64,000 nt of DNA from Heterohyrax brucei. Taxonomy: Eukaryota > Chordata > Mammalia > Hyracoidea > Procaviidae. The notes under the pieces were generated by a model, which made no database searches, was not told the DNA's origin, and saw nothing but the letters and a program-made list of their open reading frames with translations. Every line of letters begins with the position of its first letter. Within the stretch, counting starts at the first letter, position 1. The position numbers were made by a program, and so were the translations under genes. The stretch is taken from assembly GCA_028571685.1 (NCBI GenBank), contig CM053146.1, positions 24,401,431 to 24,465,430 of the forward strand. The letters are read 5' to 3'. This document shows positions 1 through 11,618 of the stretch, in pieces.

Positions 1-207
1 TACCACCAGCACTCTCCGAATTTTGTACTTCAGTAGCTGTCAGATGGTACCTCAGTGGACCATCTTGAACTTGGCACCATGTTTTTGTTTACTATTTTTA
101 TTTCATTCTGTGTGAATTTTTATTGCTTTGACTCTTAGTTTTCTAGATATAGGATGTATTTCTTGTAAATTTAAATACAGTATTTAGATTTAGATATTTT
201 GTCTGGC

Positions 208-263
208 ATCTAGGGTCGCCATAAGTCAGATCCTACTCAGTGGCACTTGACATGGCTGGTCTC
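208..263 (+). repeat. AfroSINE tail fragment
   Basis: Only the 3' signature is present: 'tagggtcgccataagtcag' followed by a degraded 'ctcagtggcacttgac'. This is the tail shared by AfroSINEs and afrotherian RTE LINEs. The tRNA-like head is missing. Confidence 0.6.
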
Positions 264-409
264 AGTGGTACAAGTATTTATGAGATTTTTTTTCCGTATT
301 TCTCAATATAAGCAAGAAATTTATAGCTGAATTGGTCCTTTGCTGCTGTTTCCAAGTCAAAAGTTCATCATTTTTCCGTGGGTCTAGTAAACTAGTCTGT
401 TACATTTAA

Positions 410-690
410 ATTTGTCTTGTATTAGGATACTTAAGTCTTTAACCTGTATACAGTTCATTTTTATCTGATGTGAAGTATGAATCAAGCCTAGTTTTCCTGC
501 TCCTACCACTATCCTAAAACCACTTATCAAATAATCTCTTTCTGCTCATTTTAATACATTTTATTGTAGTTTTCTGTTTGAATCTAGTTTAAGCTGTCTG
601 TGGACTCTTTCTTGCATTATTGATTTATTCTCTTTTTATCCAAGTCCCATGATAAGGCCATGCTTGTTTTTGTTTGTTTAATTTGATTTC
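410..690 (-). mobile_element. L1 LINE fragment, antisense to the gene
   Basis: The segment follows the order of a mammalian L1 in reverse orientation, in the ORF2 endonuclease/RT-side stretch that reads as 'gtgaagtatgaatcaag...', 'ggactctttcttgcattattgattt'-like on this strand. It is heavily diverged, consistent with an old L1M-type copy. The boundaries are approximate. Confidence 0.5.
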
Positions 691-1640
691 AGCTACTTGG
701 TCAATACACTCTAGCCAAAGACCAGAGGAACGTATCCATAGGTGAACAGATTAGGTTTATTGCTCATTGCAGTGAGAGAGGACACACACAGTGGGTCATC
801 TCAGTAAGAGGGTATTAGAAAGGACTCATTACAGGATTTGGGCTTGCGCCAAGTAGTTTTGGATAGAGTTCAAGGAAGTGGGTTTTTTCTCTACGTTGGG
901 TGCTGTAATGAAGGAGAGGCAGTTTTGTATGTATCTTAATAAGTCTTGCTTATAAAGCAGGGAAAATGAATCCAAGTTAAAGTTGTCTCCACATATTAGC
1001 TGCTGTAGGGGAATGTGTGGTCGTTTTTGTGATATGGACAATGTTTATGTTTTGTCCTGTGTTCAGACTTGACTGCGGAATGGTCGTGTTTTTGTCCTGA
1101 TCTGTTGCTGTCACAGAGAGTAGCCTTGTCTCTGTTGGTGTTCTTTAAACTCGCTCCTGTTCTGCACAAGGCCTGTCTGTGGACAGGCCTGCTCCGGCAA
1201 CGTCAAGGCCTCCCTGATAGCCCGACTAACTCACGGAAGTCAGGACTGCTTTTCTCTTTTTCAGTTTGTTTGTTTATGTATGTCATTGTCTGTTGCTACT
1301 TTGAAACAGCATACTTTTATTACGCTTTCTGTGTGTCAGAAGTTGGATATATTACCAGAGTCCTCTGCTTAGGTCTCTAACAAGACTGAAATCAAGATGT
1401 TGGTCACCACTGTAGTCTTGTCTGAGGCTCACCTGGTGAAGGACCTGCTTCTGAGCTCAGGGCAGAATTCATTTCCTTTTGACCTGTTGAACCATGGGCC
1501 TCAGTTGTTGCTGGCTGCTACCTGACAGCTGCTGTCAGCTCCTTGCCATGTGTGCCCCCCCTTTGTTACCACTGATTTCATCAAAACCTGCAGGGTAGAA
1601 GGTCTCCTCACAAGAAGCACTCTGCAGTCTTCTGTAACCT

Positions 1641-1826
1641 AAAGGAGTCCCTGGGTAGTGCAGACAGTTAATATGCTTGGCTGCTACCTGACAGGTTGGA
1701 TGTGTTAGTCCACTGAGAGGCCCCTTGGAAGAAAGGCCTGGCTATTTGAAAACTCTGGGGAGAGCAGTTCTACTTTGACACATAGGGGTCACCTTGAGTC
1801 AGAATCTACTTGATGGTAACTAGTTT
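1641..1826 (+). repeat. AfroSINE
   Basis: The head 'aggagtccctgggtagtgcag' corresponds to the family's 'aaccctggtggtgcagtgg'. It is followed by 'cttggctgct', a degraded middle, and the tail 'gggtcaccttgagtcagaat' plus 'cttgatggtaac'. The copy is near full length but diverged. Confidence 0.85.
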
Positions 1827-2789
1827 ATTCACATGCATCTTGTCAGCTTTGGTGTCTTCTTTTGGTTAGAAGCAAGTCATGGATTCCACCCACACTCAGG
1901 GGAAGAGAGGTGAAAACCAGGAGGCAACATTACCTTACTTTTGTCTGCCACATTCTGTTTTTGTTTTTTTTTTTTAACCTTCAGTTGAGCTATAGTTCGC
2001 CAGTGGCAGCTCATCCAAAATTCATGCCCTTGCTCTTAGGGTCTTGGTAATAGAACCTTTGGAAATAGAGCAGGGATTGAAGGAAGCTGTAGGTGGTATT
2101 TCAGAGAAACATAAGTGACCTGAGTAGATTTTTGCTTAGTAAAGAAGAAAAGCAAGATAACTTTTTGGAGGATGAAAATGATTTTGTGATCAGGAAAAAA
2201 TTGAACAGCCTGCCTGATGTAAGCGTGTAGAAAGTCAACCAGCACTGGAATATAAAAATGAGGTAAAAAATATGTGCCAGCTTCTTCATTTAAAAAGTAT
2301 ATAAGTTCTTGTAACAGTATAATGTGATAAATAATCCATGTGTTTCACAGCAAGCATCTGAGATGTGTAACTAAATTAAATATGGATCCTGTAAAGCAGC
2401 AGGGGAGGAGAATGTGAAGATGCTTCCAAATGTATAATCCATGACTGTCAGTTTACTGTGGACCAGGTGCCCAAGTAACACCATCTCCCTTTGTTTCCAA
2501 AGAGAATGCCCTTCCCAGAATTTGCCAGGAGAGACACCAGAACCTTTGTGGTGTTGTGGTATAATATGTTACTACATCTTAGCATTCATCTTTACAGTGG
2601 TGTCTGTTGCTGTAACTTGCAGCAAATTAAACAGCCTATCTGAAAAATGCTTTTAATCGTGTGTCCTAAATCATCATTAGGAGTCATGAGAAAAATAAGG
2701 ACACTGAGTCCAGGGAAGGGTGGGCCAAGTGAGGTGCAAGGTCCTGGGAAAGCAGAAAGGGACTCTCCCTAATGCCACATACTAATTTC

Positions 2790-3120
2790 TTGTTTTTAGC
2801 TACCATCAGATTGCCCCCCAAGTGATGACAACCAAGTCAATGCACAGCAGAAGCAAATGCTTCCAGTCCTGCCCCGTGATCATAGTGGGTTGTGGATCGA
2901 ACTGCAGTGATCCGTATGGTTCTCATGGACTGATTTCAGAAGTAGATCGCCAGGGCTTTGTGGTCTGTCTTAGTCTAGACACTCCACTGAAACCTCTTCA
3001 GCATCATAGCCACATGGAAACCTCCACTGATAGACAGACAGTGACGGCACATCAGGTGCATTGGCCAAGAATCGAACCTGGGTCTCAAGGGAAGACTTCT
3101 ACCACTAAACTACCAGTGCT
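2790..3120 (-). repeat. tRNA-Gly-headed afrotherian SINE
   Basis: Read on the - strand, the element starts 'agcactggtagtttagtgg'. It continues with a box B region ('ggttcgattcttgg' type) very like tRNA-Gly-GCC, a long unrelated body, and the tail ending 'ggtagctaaaaaca', which resembles the RTE/AfroSINE tail. It is nearly full length (about 330 bp). The tRNA part carries many changes and cannot be a functional tRNA gene. The 112-codon open frame at 2822-3160 lies mostly inside this SINE and is not a gene. Confidence 0.85.
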
Positions 3121-3284
3121 AATAATAATACTCACTACCCATAGACTTTTACCACTTTAACACATAGTATGCAGACTAGATCACCCTAAGCTGACACCTC
3201 CTTAAGACAAGATTTTAGAGTACTTTGTAGCTGTAGAAGAGAATCTGTCTTTGGGATGAGAAAGAAAGCTACCCTAAATTCCCT

Positions 3285-3405
3285 CTCTGTGCCAGGTACT
3301 TTGTGTATCATTGTCTCATTTGATTTTAAAACCTAAAAGGTTAAGTAACCTGGTGTATTTACCCAGTGCCACATTGTTACTAAGTGCCAGGTTTGAATAT
3401 AGAGC
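3285..3405 (-). repeat. MIR fragment
   Basis: The order 'tgtgccaggtactttgtgtat', 'tctcatttgattttaaaacc', 'gttaagtaacctggtg' and 'gccaggtttgaat' matches the reverse complement of the mammalian-wide MIR, with large gaps. Confidence 0.6.
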
Positions 3406-4125
3406 TTCATGACTTTAAACCTGTCTCCTTGCCTAGATGGAGCTTGCTAAGGGTAAAGTGGACATAGTCTCTTTTGCCACCCTTCCTGGCCCCTTAGTGC
3501 CCATGTCTCTGCCTTACGTGGGCTGAGAGGAGAGAATGGCCAGGGCGTGTTGACACCTAAGCACAAAAACAAGTAACAAGTGATGCAGCCCAGGCACTAA
3601 CACATAGTCACACCTAAGCTGCTAAAGCTATGCAGGTATCTCTCTGGGGTGTCCAAGTGACTTTCCAGTTACTAGAGAATACCACATTAAACTGTTTATA
3701 TCCAGCTCTGTAGAGTGTAATGTTTTTGCAAGAATACTGTCAACATCTTGGTCTCGTTTCCATGGTAAGACATATCTTGAGTTATCAAGGGATTTGTCTG
3801 TGTAAGAATTTTTTTTCTTAATAGGCTTTTTAAACCTACCTGTTCAGCAACTTAAAAATTCTGGCATTATTGCTTCCATTCTTTTGATTCTGGAGACCAT
3901 TGTTTGACAGCTAACTAGAAGCCTTTGCTCTGCTTTGAAATTGTACCTTTCAGGAGGACCTGGGGAAGTCATATCAGATAATGAGAACCTTAGGTGGGAC
4001 CAAGGTGGTCACAGATGCACATGTGAAAATATAAAGGTGTGAAAATTCAGTTCTTTACTCTCTACAGAATGTAGGTAGCCACATTTGATTAGACCAGATT
4101 TTGTCCCCATCAGTGATGATAGTTA

Positions 4126-4285
4126 GAAACCCTAGTGGTGCAGTGGTTAGGAGCTAGATCAGCAGTTTGAATTCACCTGACACTTCCTGGAAACCCTGTG
4201 GGGTAGTGTCTCTGTCCTTTAGGGTTGCCATGAGTCAGAATGAACTTGACAGCAGCGGGGTTGGTAGGTTGGTTGGTCGGTTGAT
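4126..4285 (+). repeat. AfroSINE
   Basis: A clear 5' head 'aaccctagtggtgcagtgg' is followed by 'cagtttgaattcacctgac', 'gaaaccctgtggggtagtg' and the tail 'gttgccatgagtcagaatg'. It ends in the T/G-rich tract typical of the family. Confidence 0.9.
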
Positions 4286-7200
4286 TTTATAATGATGATT
4301 TTCACTCCACTTCATGATGTAGTCAGCACGGAAAGCTGCCTCTTCAGCTCTCTCACTCAGTTACCTGGACAGAGTGTCTCATATGAGCCTTTAGCTTACA
4401 AGTGATAGAAACCCTGCCCACTAGGCTGCTATAAGCAAAAAAGAACCTTTGTCACCTCTTATAACTGGGCAGTCTATGAGTGCAGGAGCTCCATAGACTG
4501 AAACAGCTTTGTCCTCTCTTTACGCTTGCTTCATTTTATCTTGCTGTCTTAACTCCCCACAGGCCTGGCCACAGGCTATTTCAGTCTTACAGCTCCCACC
4601 TAGCATCTGTGTATAAAATCCTGAAGAAGGACTTGTCTGTTTTGTTTGGGTCACATGAGCTTTCCTGGTCCATTCTTTGTGGCCTAAGACAGTGACTTCC
4701 CACAGGAAGGGTTGCTGTTACCTAAACCAGAGGATGTTGGGCTAACACCTCCGTGAAGTTTTTACTTAACAGTTAAGTCCTCAGAAATTTGTTTAACTAA
4801 ATTGGGTGGAATTGGCCCAGAATAGCCTGTCACTATAATATCTACCCTCTTGAGGTAACTACCGTCATGTTATTTCTGTACCCTGGTTTATGACCCCTTG
4901 GGTGTTTCCAATTGCTGTTATAAAGCCCTCCACAAATATTTATAAAGATCAATACAATTTTGAAAATACAGGACTTTACATCTTCAGCTTTCTTGCATTT
5001 CTGCCTGAGAACTGGCAGAATTGACACCTTAAATGAGATTGGTTTATTCTTTCAGCAGATGTCTGTTGACAGCTTACTGTGTCCCAAGCAGCATCAGTAT
5101 AGATGATTGGGATAAAGTTAGGAATGAGTGAGACATAGGAGTAGTAAGCTGGAAAAAAAGATAAAATACAGAGTAACACAATTTGTGGATGCTAATCACT
5201 GCGTCTGGTTTGTGTTGCCATTTGAAATGTCAGTTATCTACGCAAACCGGGTTAGTTGGTATAATTGATATTGAGCTTTTTTTTCCTGGTAGTGGTCAGA
5301 GGATGGTTTTTCCTAGTTAAGGTGAACTAGAAAAGGATAGTGTAAGATGACTGAGGACTGACTGGGGATCCAGACTGTGTCCCAAGGTCATGTCAGCTTA
5401 GTACCAGGAGACCCTGGTTACTTTGTCTGAAAGTAGTCAGACTGAACTGGACCCAGTGCTGATTTCTGGTAAGCTGAGATGGGAATTTACCCAATCCTGT
5501 CGCCCCACCCTGCCCTGAAACACATACCTGTCCCTTTCCAGCAGCAGTCGCTTATGAATCTCGGGGAGAGCTCATTCAAAGCTGGGGTTGCCATGTGGCC
5601 ACAGGTTAGAAACCCTGCCTTCTGTAGTGCTGCTTTCTAGATTCCACTTCTTCACTGAGTACCACAGGTGCGGTGCAGGTCTTGTGTTAAAGCTATAACT
5701 GTGGAGGACCAAGATTTTATCTGTCATCTCTCTATCCCTATCGCTTAATACATAGTATATACTCAGTAGTAGCTGGCTGGATGACTGGAAGATTGTGGGG
5801 ACTCAGCCATTAAGAGTGACAGCCATTGCTGAAACAGGCTCTTCTCTGACATCCTAGAGACTAACTCCTGTGGCTTCCTTCTTAGAACGTAAAACAATGC
5901 ACTATTTTGTCTGTTTGCCTAGTACAGGACTAGAATGTTTGCTCTGCATGAGTGCTGGAATATTGTTTACCCCTGGTGCCTCACCTACTGGAGTTTTCAT
6001 GATATTTGTTGAAGGAAGAAAGAGAGAAGAAGAAAGAGCTGTCAAAACTCTTCTTACGTAGCATGATTTAGGCGCTGAGAGAAGGGAAAGGATGAAGCAT
6101 CTTGATTTACAAACGAGTCTATTCTGTCTGACTAGACCGTGACCGTCCAGAGATACAGTGTCTGTCTGTTTGCACTTCTCCATGCTTTCTACTGTGTGCA
6201 TCCCATAGTAGGGCCTGTGCAAAGGTTGGGAGAGGAAGGTGCAGAGAGCAAGCTTACTGTTAGAAAATTTCAGTGCAGTTTTTGCCTCTTAATGCCTGTA
6301 TCAGGGTTTATGCACAGCAGTTTAAAAAAATCAAAGCTTGAGATCACCTGGTTTTGGCAAATACTCTCAGGAAAAAAAATAACTTCAGCATTATACCTTC
6401 CTTCCTCGAGTCTCACTTTTCACCTATTCTGTGGTTTCCTAGCTCAGGGATTTTCTAAAATAGTTATTTTAAATAAAGATAATATTTTATATTATCTCTT
6501 CACTTGTTTCAGTGAATGGCCTTGTCAGGGCATCAGAAACTGAAGTCCCTGTTCAGTATAGAGAACTCTGACATTCTAGTGAGGTAGGGATCCTTTTTCT
6601 TTGACAGTTTAGTGACTCTCTATGGGTGGAGAAAAAGGATGACAGGAGAAATAACTGAATTAGGAAAAAAAATGATATATAGGTGACCTCTTGAGTCTCT
6701 TTGAATTATAAAAAATATACAGTACTAGCTAATCACTTTCTGTTTCTCTTAGGAATTTACCATTTTGAATTAGAATAAGATTTTTGAGTGACATTGAAAT
6801 CTATTTCCTTTAAATATAAAGTTGTGAATATCTGTCAATTACTAGAAAACATTGAATGTGCAGTAGAAGTCATCTTAGTCCACACTGCAGTTTTGAAAGC
6901 ACATTCTTAATCTGAACTCAGTGAACAGAGTTAGATTGGCATTTTAACCTTTACTGCAATTTGAACACAAATACTTGTAGATAGTTTGGCATTTTTTGAC
7001 AGATGTTGCATTTTGCAAGCAGAAGTCAGTTAAGATGCTCCAAGGGTTGCCTTGAGTCTGTTGAGGGTTTAGCATTGAGCCCCTGTCCGTGTCTCTGGCT
7101 GTCCGTTCGTGACTTACCCTTCCAGACCTAACCTGGCTCCCTGCAGGTTTCCTTCTCATTGTGACTGCCAGTGAGCAGACTGTCAGCATGAGCCATGACT

Positions 7201-7914
7201 GCTCTAAGGGCTGTCTCTGTCACCAGCAGAGTGCTCTTGGCTTTGGGGAGAGTATTTGAGAGAAATGAAAAACTTAGATGGCTTAATAATAAGTATTTTT
7301 GAAAAATAGAGCTGTCAGCTTTCCATTGACTAGGTGAAGAGCTCTTCAGTTCAGCTTTGAAATAAACTTTTATCTATGCGGAAATAACTTCCCGTTGAAC
7401 AAAGCAGCTTCCCTGTAGCACTGTCTGTAGATTCAAGGACCAGTGGAGGAGCTCACATATCTACATATTCTGTTTTCCTGTTCCTGTACATTTTAGTGAT
7501 TTTAATAGGGCTAGAAAAGTGTCAGATATAGAAATTGTACTTAATATCCTGGTATCAATGTGCATTGCGCTTTGCAAATGCAAGTATAAGGCACTTCACA
7601 GAGCAGTGAGAATTGTCACCTGGCAATGAAAGAAAGTGTTTTAAAAGCCTAAGTTTGCTTGAAATGTATATTGTCACAACAGAGGTGTGATAATAAGTTT
7701 GTATAGAGACTTAACCTTTAAGATCACTTCTGTGCTCTACAAGTGTTTTCTGTTTGTGTAATTCTCTGAATCACCTGCCCAGTAAAGAGCAGAATGAATC
7801 AGAAACTACTTTCTCCTCTCAGTGTTATATAAATGATAACCCCTTGGTAGGGACATAGTATTAATGAAGCTACTCCAATCGGTGTAGATGCTCTAGTAAC
7901 CCAGGCCCCTTACA

Positions 7915-8135
7915 GTAGTGTTTCTCAAAATTTTGTTTCAGGACTCTCTCTTGTATTAATTTATTTACAAATAAAATAATAGACACATGTTAGATGACAG
8001 TGATGGCATCACATCATGTAGTGTTTGTAGGATTTTACTGTACGATCACGAGAGAATGAAAATACAAAAAACAAAGCAGATAGCATCTTAGTATTACTAG
8101 AGTTTTGATCTCATAGAGTCCCTGACAGGGTCTTA
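7915..8135. repeat. Ancient dispersed repeat, unclassified
   Basis: The segment opens 'gtgtttctcaaaattttgtttcagg' and closes near 'gagtccctgacagggtctta'. This arrangement resembles old interspersed repeats that begin with a 'tttctcaaa...' motif. It is too decayed to name a family by eye. Confidence 0.3.
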
Positions 8136-10484
8136 AGGAAGTATATGCTTTAAGACTCATACCTAGATAAATGGATGATGGATGGATGGCATGGAAATTC
8201 TTTTTCCAGCAATCAAGATAGCACCTGGTTTTTTTGAAAGAAGAGTTCCTGGAAATGAAGTTAAGTCATAGTTTAAAAACAAAGCCATGTGTTTTCCAGG
8301 TACCGTAAAAAGACTGTGTAAAGCTGCATAAGGAGTGCAGTCCTCTTGGGACCTTAGGCATAGAACCGTACTGAGTCATTAGCCAGAAAACCTGGGCTAA
8401 GAGTTGGAGCCATCACCCAACCCTTGTCACACTGCAGAACAGAGTTAAATGACTTTGTACTCAGTTCCCGACAGCCAGGAGGACATCTGGGAGGTGAGTG
8501 ACCCAGGGATCCACTGTGGCCACTGTGCCCCACCACTCAATCTGGTCTAAAGCTCGATGGGCAGCTGGAGGAGGTCAGGATACTCAGTATAATCCTGACA
8601 TCAAACAGAGAAACCAGCTGTATGGGATAGTTCCCGTACACGTACAAGTCAACTTCAGGTATCAATAAATTATGAGATAGAAGGGTTTCATAATTGTGCT
8701 AGTAAAAGTAAAATGCTCTGAGGCTGTGTCAGTGACACTATGGAAGTCAGTGTCAGAAAATCTAAGTCGAATGTTAAAACCCAGAACTGAAATTTGCTGT
8801 AAGGAAAAAGCTATTATATATATGACAGACAAAAAGGGCCAAGCTAGTAACATAGTTCAGGGTGATACAGCCAAAGTAGAGGAAGTATAATTAACTCATA
8901 GTAATTCTGTTGCTAACAAGTAATTCAGAATTGTAGTCTTTTTCCTCTTTCCCTTTTTTTTAAACAGTCTGAAATGATTTTCAGAAACCGGTTCTTTTTT
9001 TGGCAGAGTGCAGATTGTGAATATCATGGTGTATCTAAAATTAAATGTACTTAAAAAGTTAACTCCCAGAAATCCCAAAGAGCTAGAGTATGTCAGTTGG
9101 CATTTGGCAAAGTTCTAGGTTTCAAGGCCAGATATGTTAGAATAGCAAATATCTATAGTCTGTTTTCTTTGTGACTTATCCACTGAGGAGGTAGAAAATA
9201 TTCCTTACCACTTACTCACTTGTAGCCTGTTGGTTGTTTCCCACCTCCACGAATGTTAAGCAGCAAGGTACTCATCATCTGTTAATGGCACATTTAAATT
9301 ACTCAGGGAAATCCTTAACCAAATTGAGTGGTGACTGACCATCTAATTTCTCCTCCTCCTGACTTGCCCACCTGTTTTCCCAATGAGTGAATTTTCTGGA
9401 CTTTCGAGACTATGAGCACTTTTAAAACACGCAAGGGAAATCAAATACTCAAATAACTTTGTAGTACTTGGACTTAAAATCAATTATTAGGTTAGATTTT
9501 TAATACTTTTAGTAACAAAGGAAGCATGGTTATAATGGGTATTTGAGTATTTAATGAAGCTGTCTGTAATCATTCAAGAAGTGCTCAGAGGTACATATTG
9601 TTGTATCTTGTTGGGTTGTGTTTTGTTGGTGGTTCTTTTTGCTTACTTATTTTGCTGCTGTTGTTTTTTCGTAAGCCGCTTATGAGATCTTAAGTACTCA
9701 GTATTTATATCAGGTTGATTTCTTCTTTCCATGGCTTCCCATTAATATCATGGTCTTCCCTGGAAATGTTGCCACACTGATCTTGTCACCACATCTAGGA
9801 ATAGCTCCCTTACCTGCTTCCAGTTCGGATAGTTTTTATACCCAATCCAACTCCTTTTCTCCATCCCCTCCTCATTTACATAATTTAAGAAGTTTGCTCC
9901 TTAACCTACCTCAACAACTTCTAATCCTCTCAAAACTATCCTGTCCTGACACCAAGAGAACAGAAATCAGAATTACTTAGAAGAGAAGAGGCCCATGGTT
10001 GGGGAGAAATGGAGGTAGGAGGCTGACTTACCACTTTAAGTGCTTCTGAATGGTTAAGCTTTTTAATCATGTGCTTATAATACTTGGATGAAACATGAAT
10101 CAGTTCATCATTCTTGACAGCTTCCAAATGGTTTAATGCAGATACTCATATGACCATGTTATTCTAGTATTTTACATCTTTCGCTGGTGCCAAATCACCT
10201 GTTCAATAGGAGCATAACCAAAGTTATATATCTCTATGTGTTTCCACATTCTGGTCCATCTGTTGGGAGTGCAAATTCTGTTGATAGACATTTCAATCCA
10301 TTGTCTCAGCATCTCCTTCCCTGCACCTGGGTTCTGTGCAGGGCCCCATAGCTGCACTGACATTGTTGTGACTGGCTGCCCTATAGTAGTGCTTTGCCCA
10401 GGCTGACTGGAAGGGAGGAGGAGCTCTTATATAAGTCCAGATGGACTAATTAAATCCTTTGGATTTGTCCTCCTTTGCCTACAG

Positions 10485-10601
10485 CAATCTGAGCTGTCTG
10501 CTGAAGATAGTCCAGAAAAATTAGGGGCCTCACAGCTACATCGTCGGAAAATCATTTCCTTGAATAAGCAGATTCTACAGAAGACCAAACATCTGGAAGA
10601 G
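10485..10601 (+). CDS. CCDC93: CCDC93 exon (about residues 297-335), first exon in window
   Basis: CCDC93 is a subunit of the CCC complex (COMMD proteins, CCDC22, CCDC93). With Retriever and DENND10 this forms Commander, which recycles membrane proteins from endosomes. The 39 codons begin [18 protein letters not shown] and continue [12 protein letters not shown] to KTKHLEE. They match the human protein closely by memory at the start of its C-terminal coiled-coil half. The exon begins after the acceptor 'tgcctacag' and ends at the donor 'gttggt', which is weak at the third intron base. Both edges are phase 0. The acidic stretch before the basic HRRK cluster precedes the first long coiled coil that pairs with CCDC22 (family knowledge). 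The exon before it is not in view. Confidence 0.95.
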
Positions 10602-10963
10602 GTTGGTATTTTCCTTTTATAATTTCATTCAAGTAAAATGTAACCGTTCTTCAAAGAAGGGCGAAATTAGAGAAGAGCGAAGGTCTTCCTGGGGGAACAG
10701 TTAAAGAAGGTTGCAGAACAGAAGTCAGCATTCCATGGCCCTTGGGCCAGGCCAATTTCTACCTGTTTTTGTAAACAAAGTTTCACAGAGGTACACACAC
10801 ATCTGTTTGCTTATGCATGGTCTATGGCTGCTGTCAAGGTATGGTGGCTGAGTTTTGTATTTGTATCAGAGACTATGTGGCCTGCAAAGCCAGGATACTT
10901 ATCTGACCCTTTATAGAAACAGTTGGCCAACCTGTGTTGTAGAAGAATATTATAAGACAAGAA

Positions 10964-11061
10964 TGTTGTTGTTAGGTGTCGTTGAGTCAGTTCCAACGTG
11001 TACTGACCCCTGTGTACAACAGAATGAAACACTACCCAGTCCTGTGCCGTGCAGAGACAAG
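10964..11061 (-). repeat. RTE LINE 3'-end fragment (or SINE tail)
   Basis: The segment begins 'gttgttgttaggtgtcgttg' and continues 'gtcagttccaacgtg', 'acaacagaatgaaacacta' and 'cccagtcctgtgccg'. The same order opens the RTE copy at 17659, so this is the extreme 3' end of an RTE LINE inserted antisense. Confidence 0.75.
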
Positions 11062-11064
11062 AAT

Positions 11065-11231
11065 ACCAAAACCACCCAAATCCACTGCCGTTGAATTGAT
11101 GCTGACTCATAGCGAGCCTATAGGATAGAATAGAATTGCCCCACAGTTTCCAAAGAATGCCTGGTAAATTAGAACTCCTGACCTGTTGGTTAGCCATTGT
11201 AGCACTTAACCACTGTGCCACCAGGGTTTCC
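11065..11231 (-). repeat. AfroSINE, antisense
   Basis: The whole element is visible in reverse. It has the tail complement 'ttgatgctgactcatagcg', the middle 'gaattgccccacagtttcc', and the tRNA-like head ending 'ccactgtgccaccagggtt'. It abuts the RTE tail at 10964 within a few bases. Confidence 0.9.
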
Positions 11232-11275
11232 AGACACAGAATAGCATTTATTAATTCACAGTATTTATTAAGCAC

Positions 11276-11286
11276 TACTGTGTGCT
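11276..11286. repeat. Left direct repeat (probable target-site duplication)
   Basis: The sequence 'tactgtgtgct' recurs as 'taccgtgtgct' at 11608-11618 with one mismatch. The two copies bracket the SINE pair 11291-11604. Confidence 0.6.
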
Positions 11287-11290
11287 TAAA

Positions 11291-11470
11291 GGAGCTTGAT
11301 AGTGCAGTGGTTAAGTGCTTGTCTGCTAACAAATAGGTTGTCTGTTTAAACCCACCAGCTATTCTGTAGGAGAAAGATGCGGAAGTTTGCTTCTGTAAAG
11401 ATTTATGACCTTGGGAACCCTATGGTCACTGTGAGTTGGAATTGACTCAGCAGCAGTAGTTTTGGTTTTT
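11291..11470 (+). repeat. AfroSINE, long subtype
   Basis: The head is 'gatagtgcagtggttaagtg', followed by 'ctgctaacaaataggttg'. An extra block 'ctgtaggagaaagatgcgg' with 'cttctgtaaagattta' marks a longer subfamily, also seen at 23306. The tail is 'ggtcactgtgagttggaat' and a T-rich end. Confidence 0.88.
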
Positions 11471-11485
11471 GTTCACTATGAAATT

Positions 11486-11604
11486 GAAAGGCCTGGTGAT
11501 TTACTTCTGAAGAATCAGCCCTTGAAACCCACATGGTACACAATTCTACTCTTTCAGGCACAGGGTTACCATGAGTGAGAATCAACTCAGTGGCAGCTAG
11601 CTTA
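11486..11604 (+). repeat. 3' half of the tRNA-Gly-headed SINE
   Basis: The motifs 'aaaggcctggtgatttactt', 'ctgaagaatcagcc', 'gaaacccacatgg' and 'ccatgagtgagaatcaactc' followed by 'ggcagctagct' match the body and tail of the elements at 2790 and 28342. The tRNA head is absent and the AfroSINE at 11291 lies directly upstream in the same orientation. Confidence 0.75.
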
Positions 11605-11607
11605 GTT

Positions 11608-11618
11608 TACCGTGTGCT
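11608..11618. repeat. Right direct repeat (probable target-site duplication)
   Basis: 'taccgtgtgct' is the partner of the repeat at 11276-11286. After it the sequence continues 'aggcactgaaggaggc', which is what would be expected to follow 'agcactactgtgtgct' in the uninterrupted target. Confidence 0.6.

Larger units (their letters stand above)
1..10484. other. CCDC93: CCDC93 intron (3' part) upstream of the first exon in view
   Basis: No coding exon is recognisable here. The exon that should precede the one at 10485 (human protein ending near SEYAEK, from memory) is not found, so the intron starts outside the window. It holds an antisense L1 piece, AfroSINE copies and a tRNA-Gly-type SINE (listed separately), plus an antisense MIR. 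The stretches 700-1640, 4300-7900 and 8200-10480 contain nothing I can assign. The 103-codon open frame at 1069-1380 has no recognisable product. The last bases before the exon form a pyrimidine-rich acceptor ending 'cctacag'. Confidence 0.7.

Noticed and set aside
700-1640. Segment that vaguely resembles an LTR
   Set aside because: No terminal motifs, duplications or internal region could be seen, so it is left unassigned.
3040-3120. tRNA-Gly-like sequence that could be called a tRNA gene
   Set aside because: It is the head of a SINE with degraded stem pairing and an attached SINE body and tail.
2822-3160. 112-codon open frame on the + strand
   Set aside because: It lies almost wholly inside the antisense tRNA-Gly-headed SINE.
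10811-11332. 173-codon open frame on the - strand, the longest in the window
   Set aside because: It runs across an RTE tail and AfroSINE copies. The apparent protein is translated repeat sequence.
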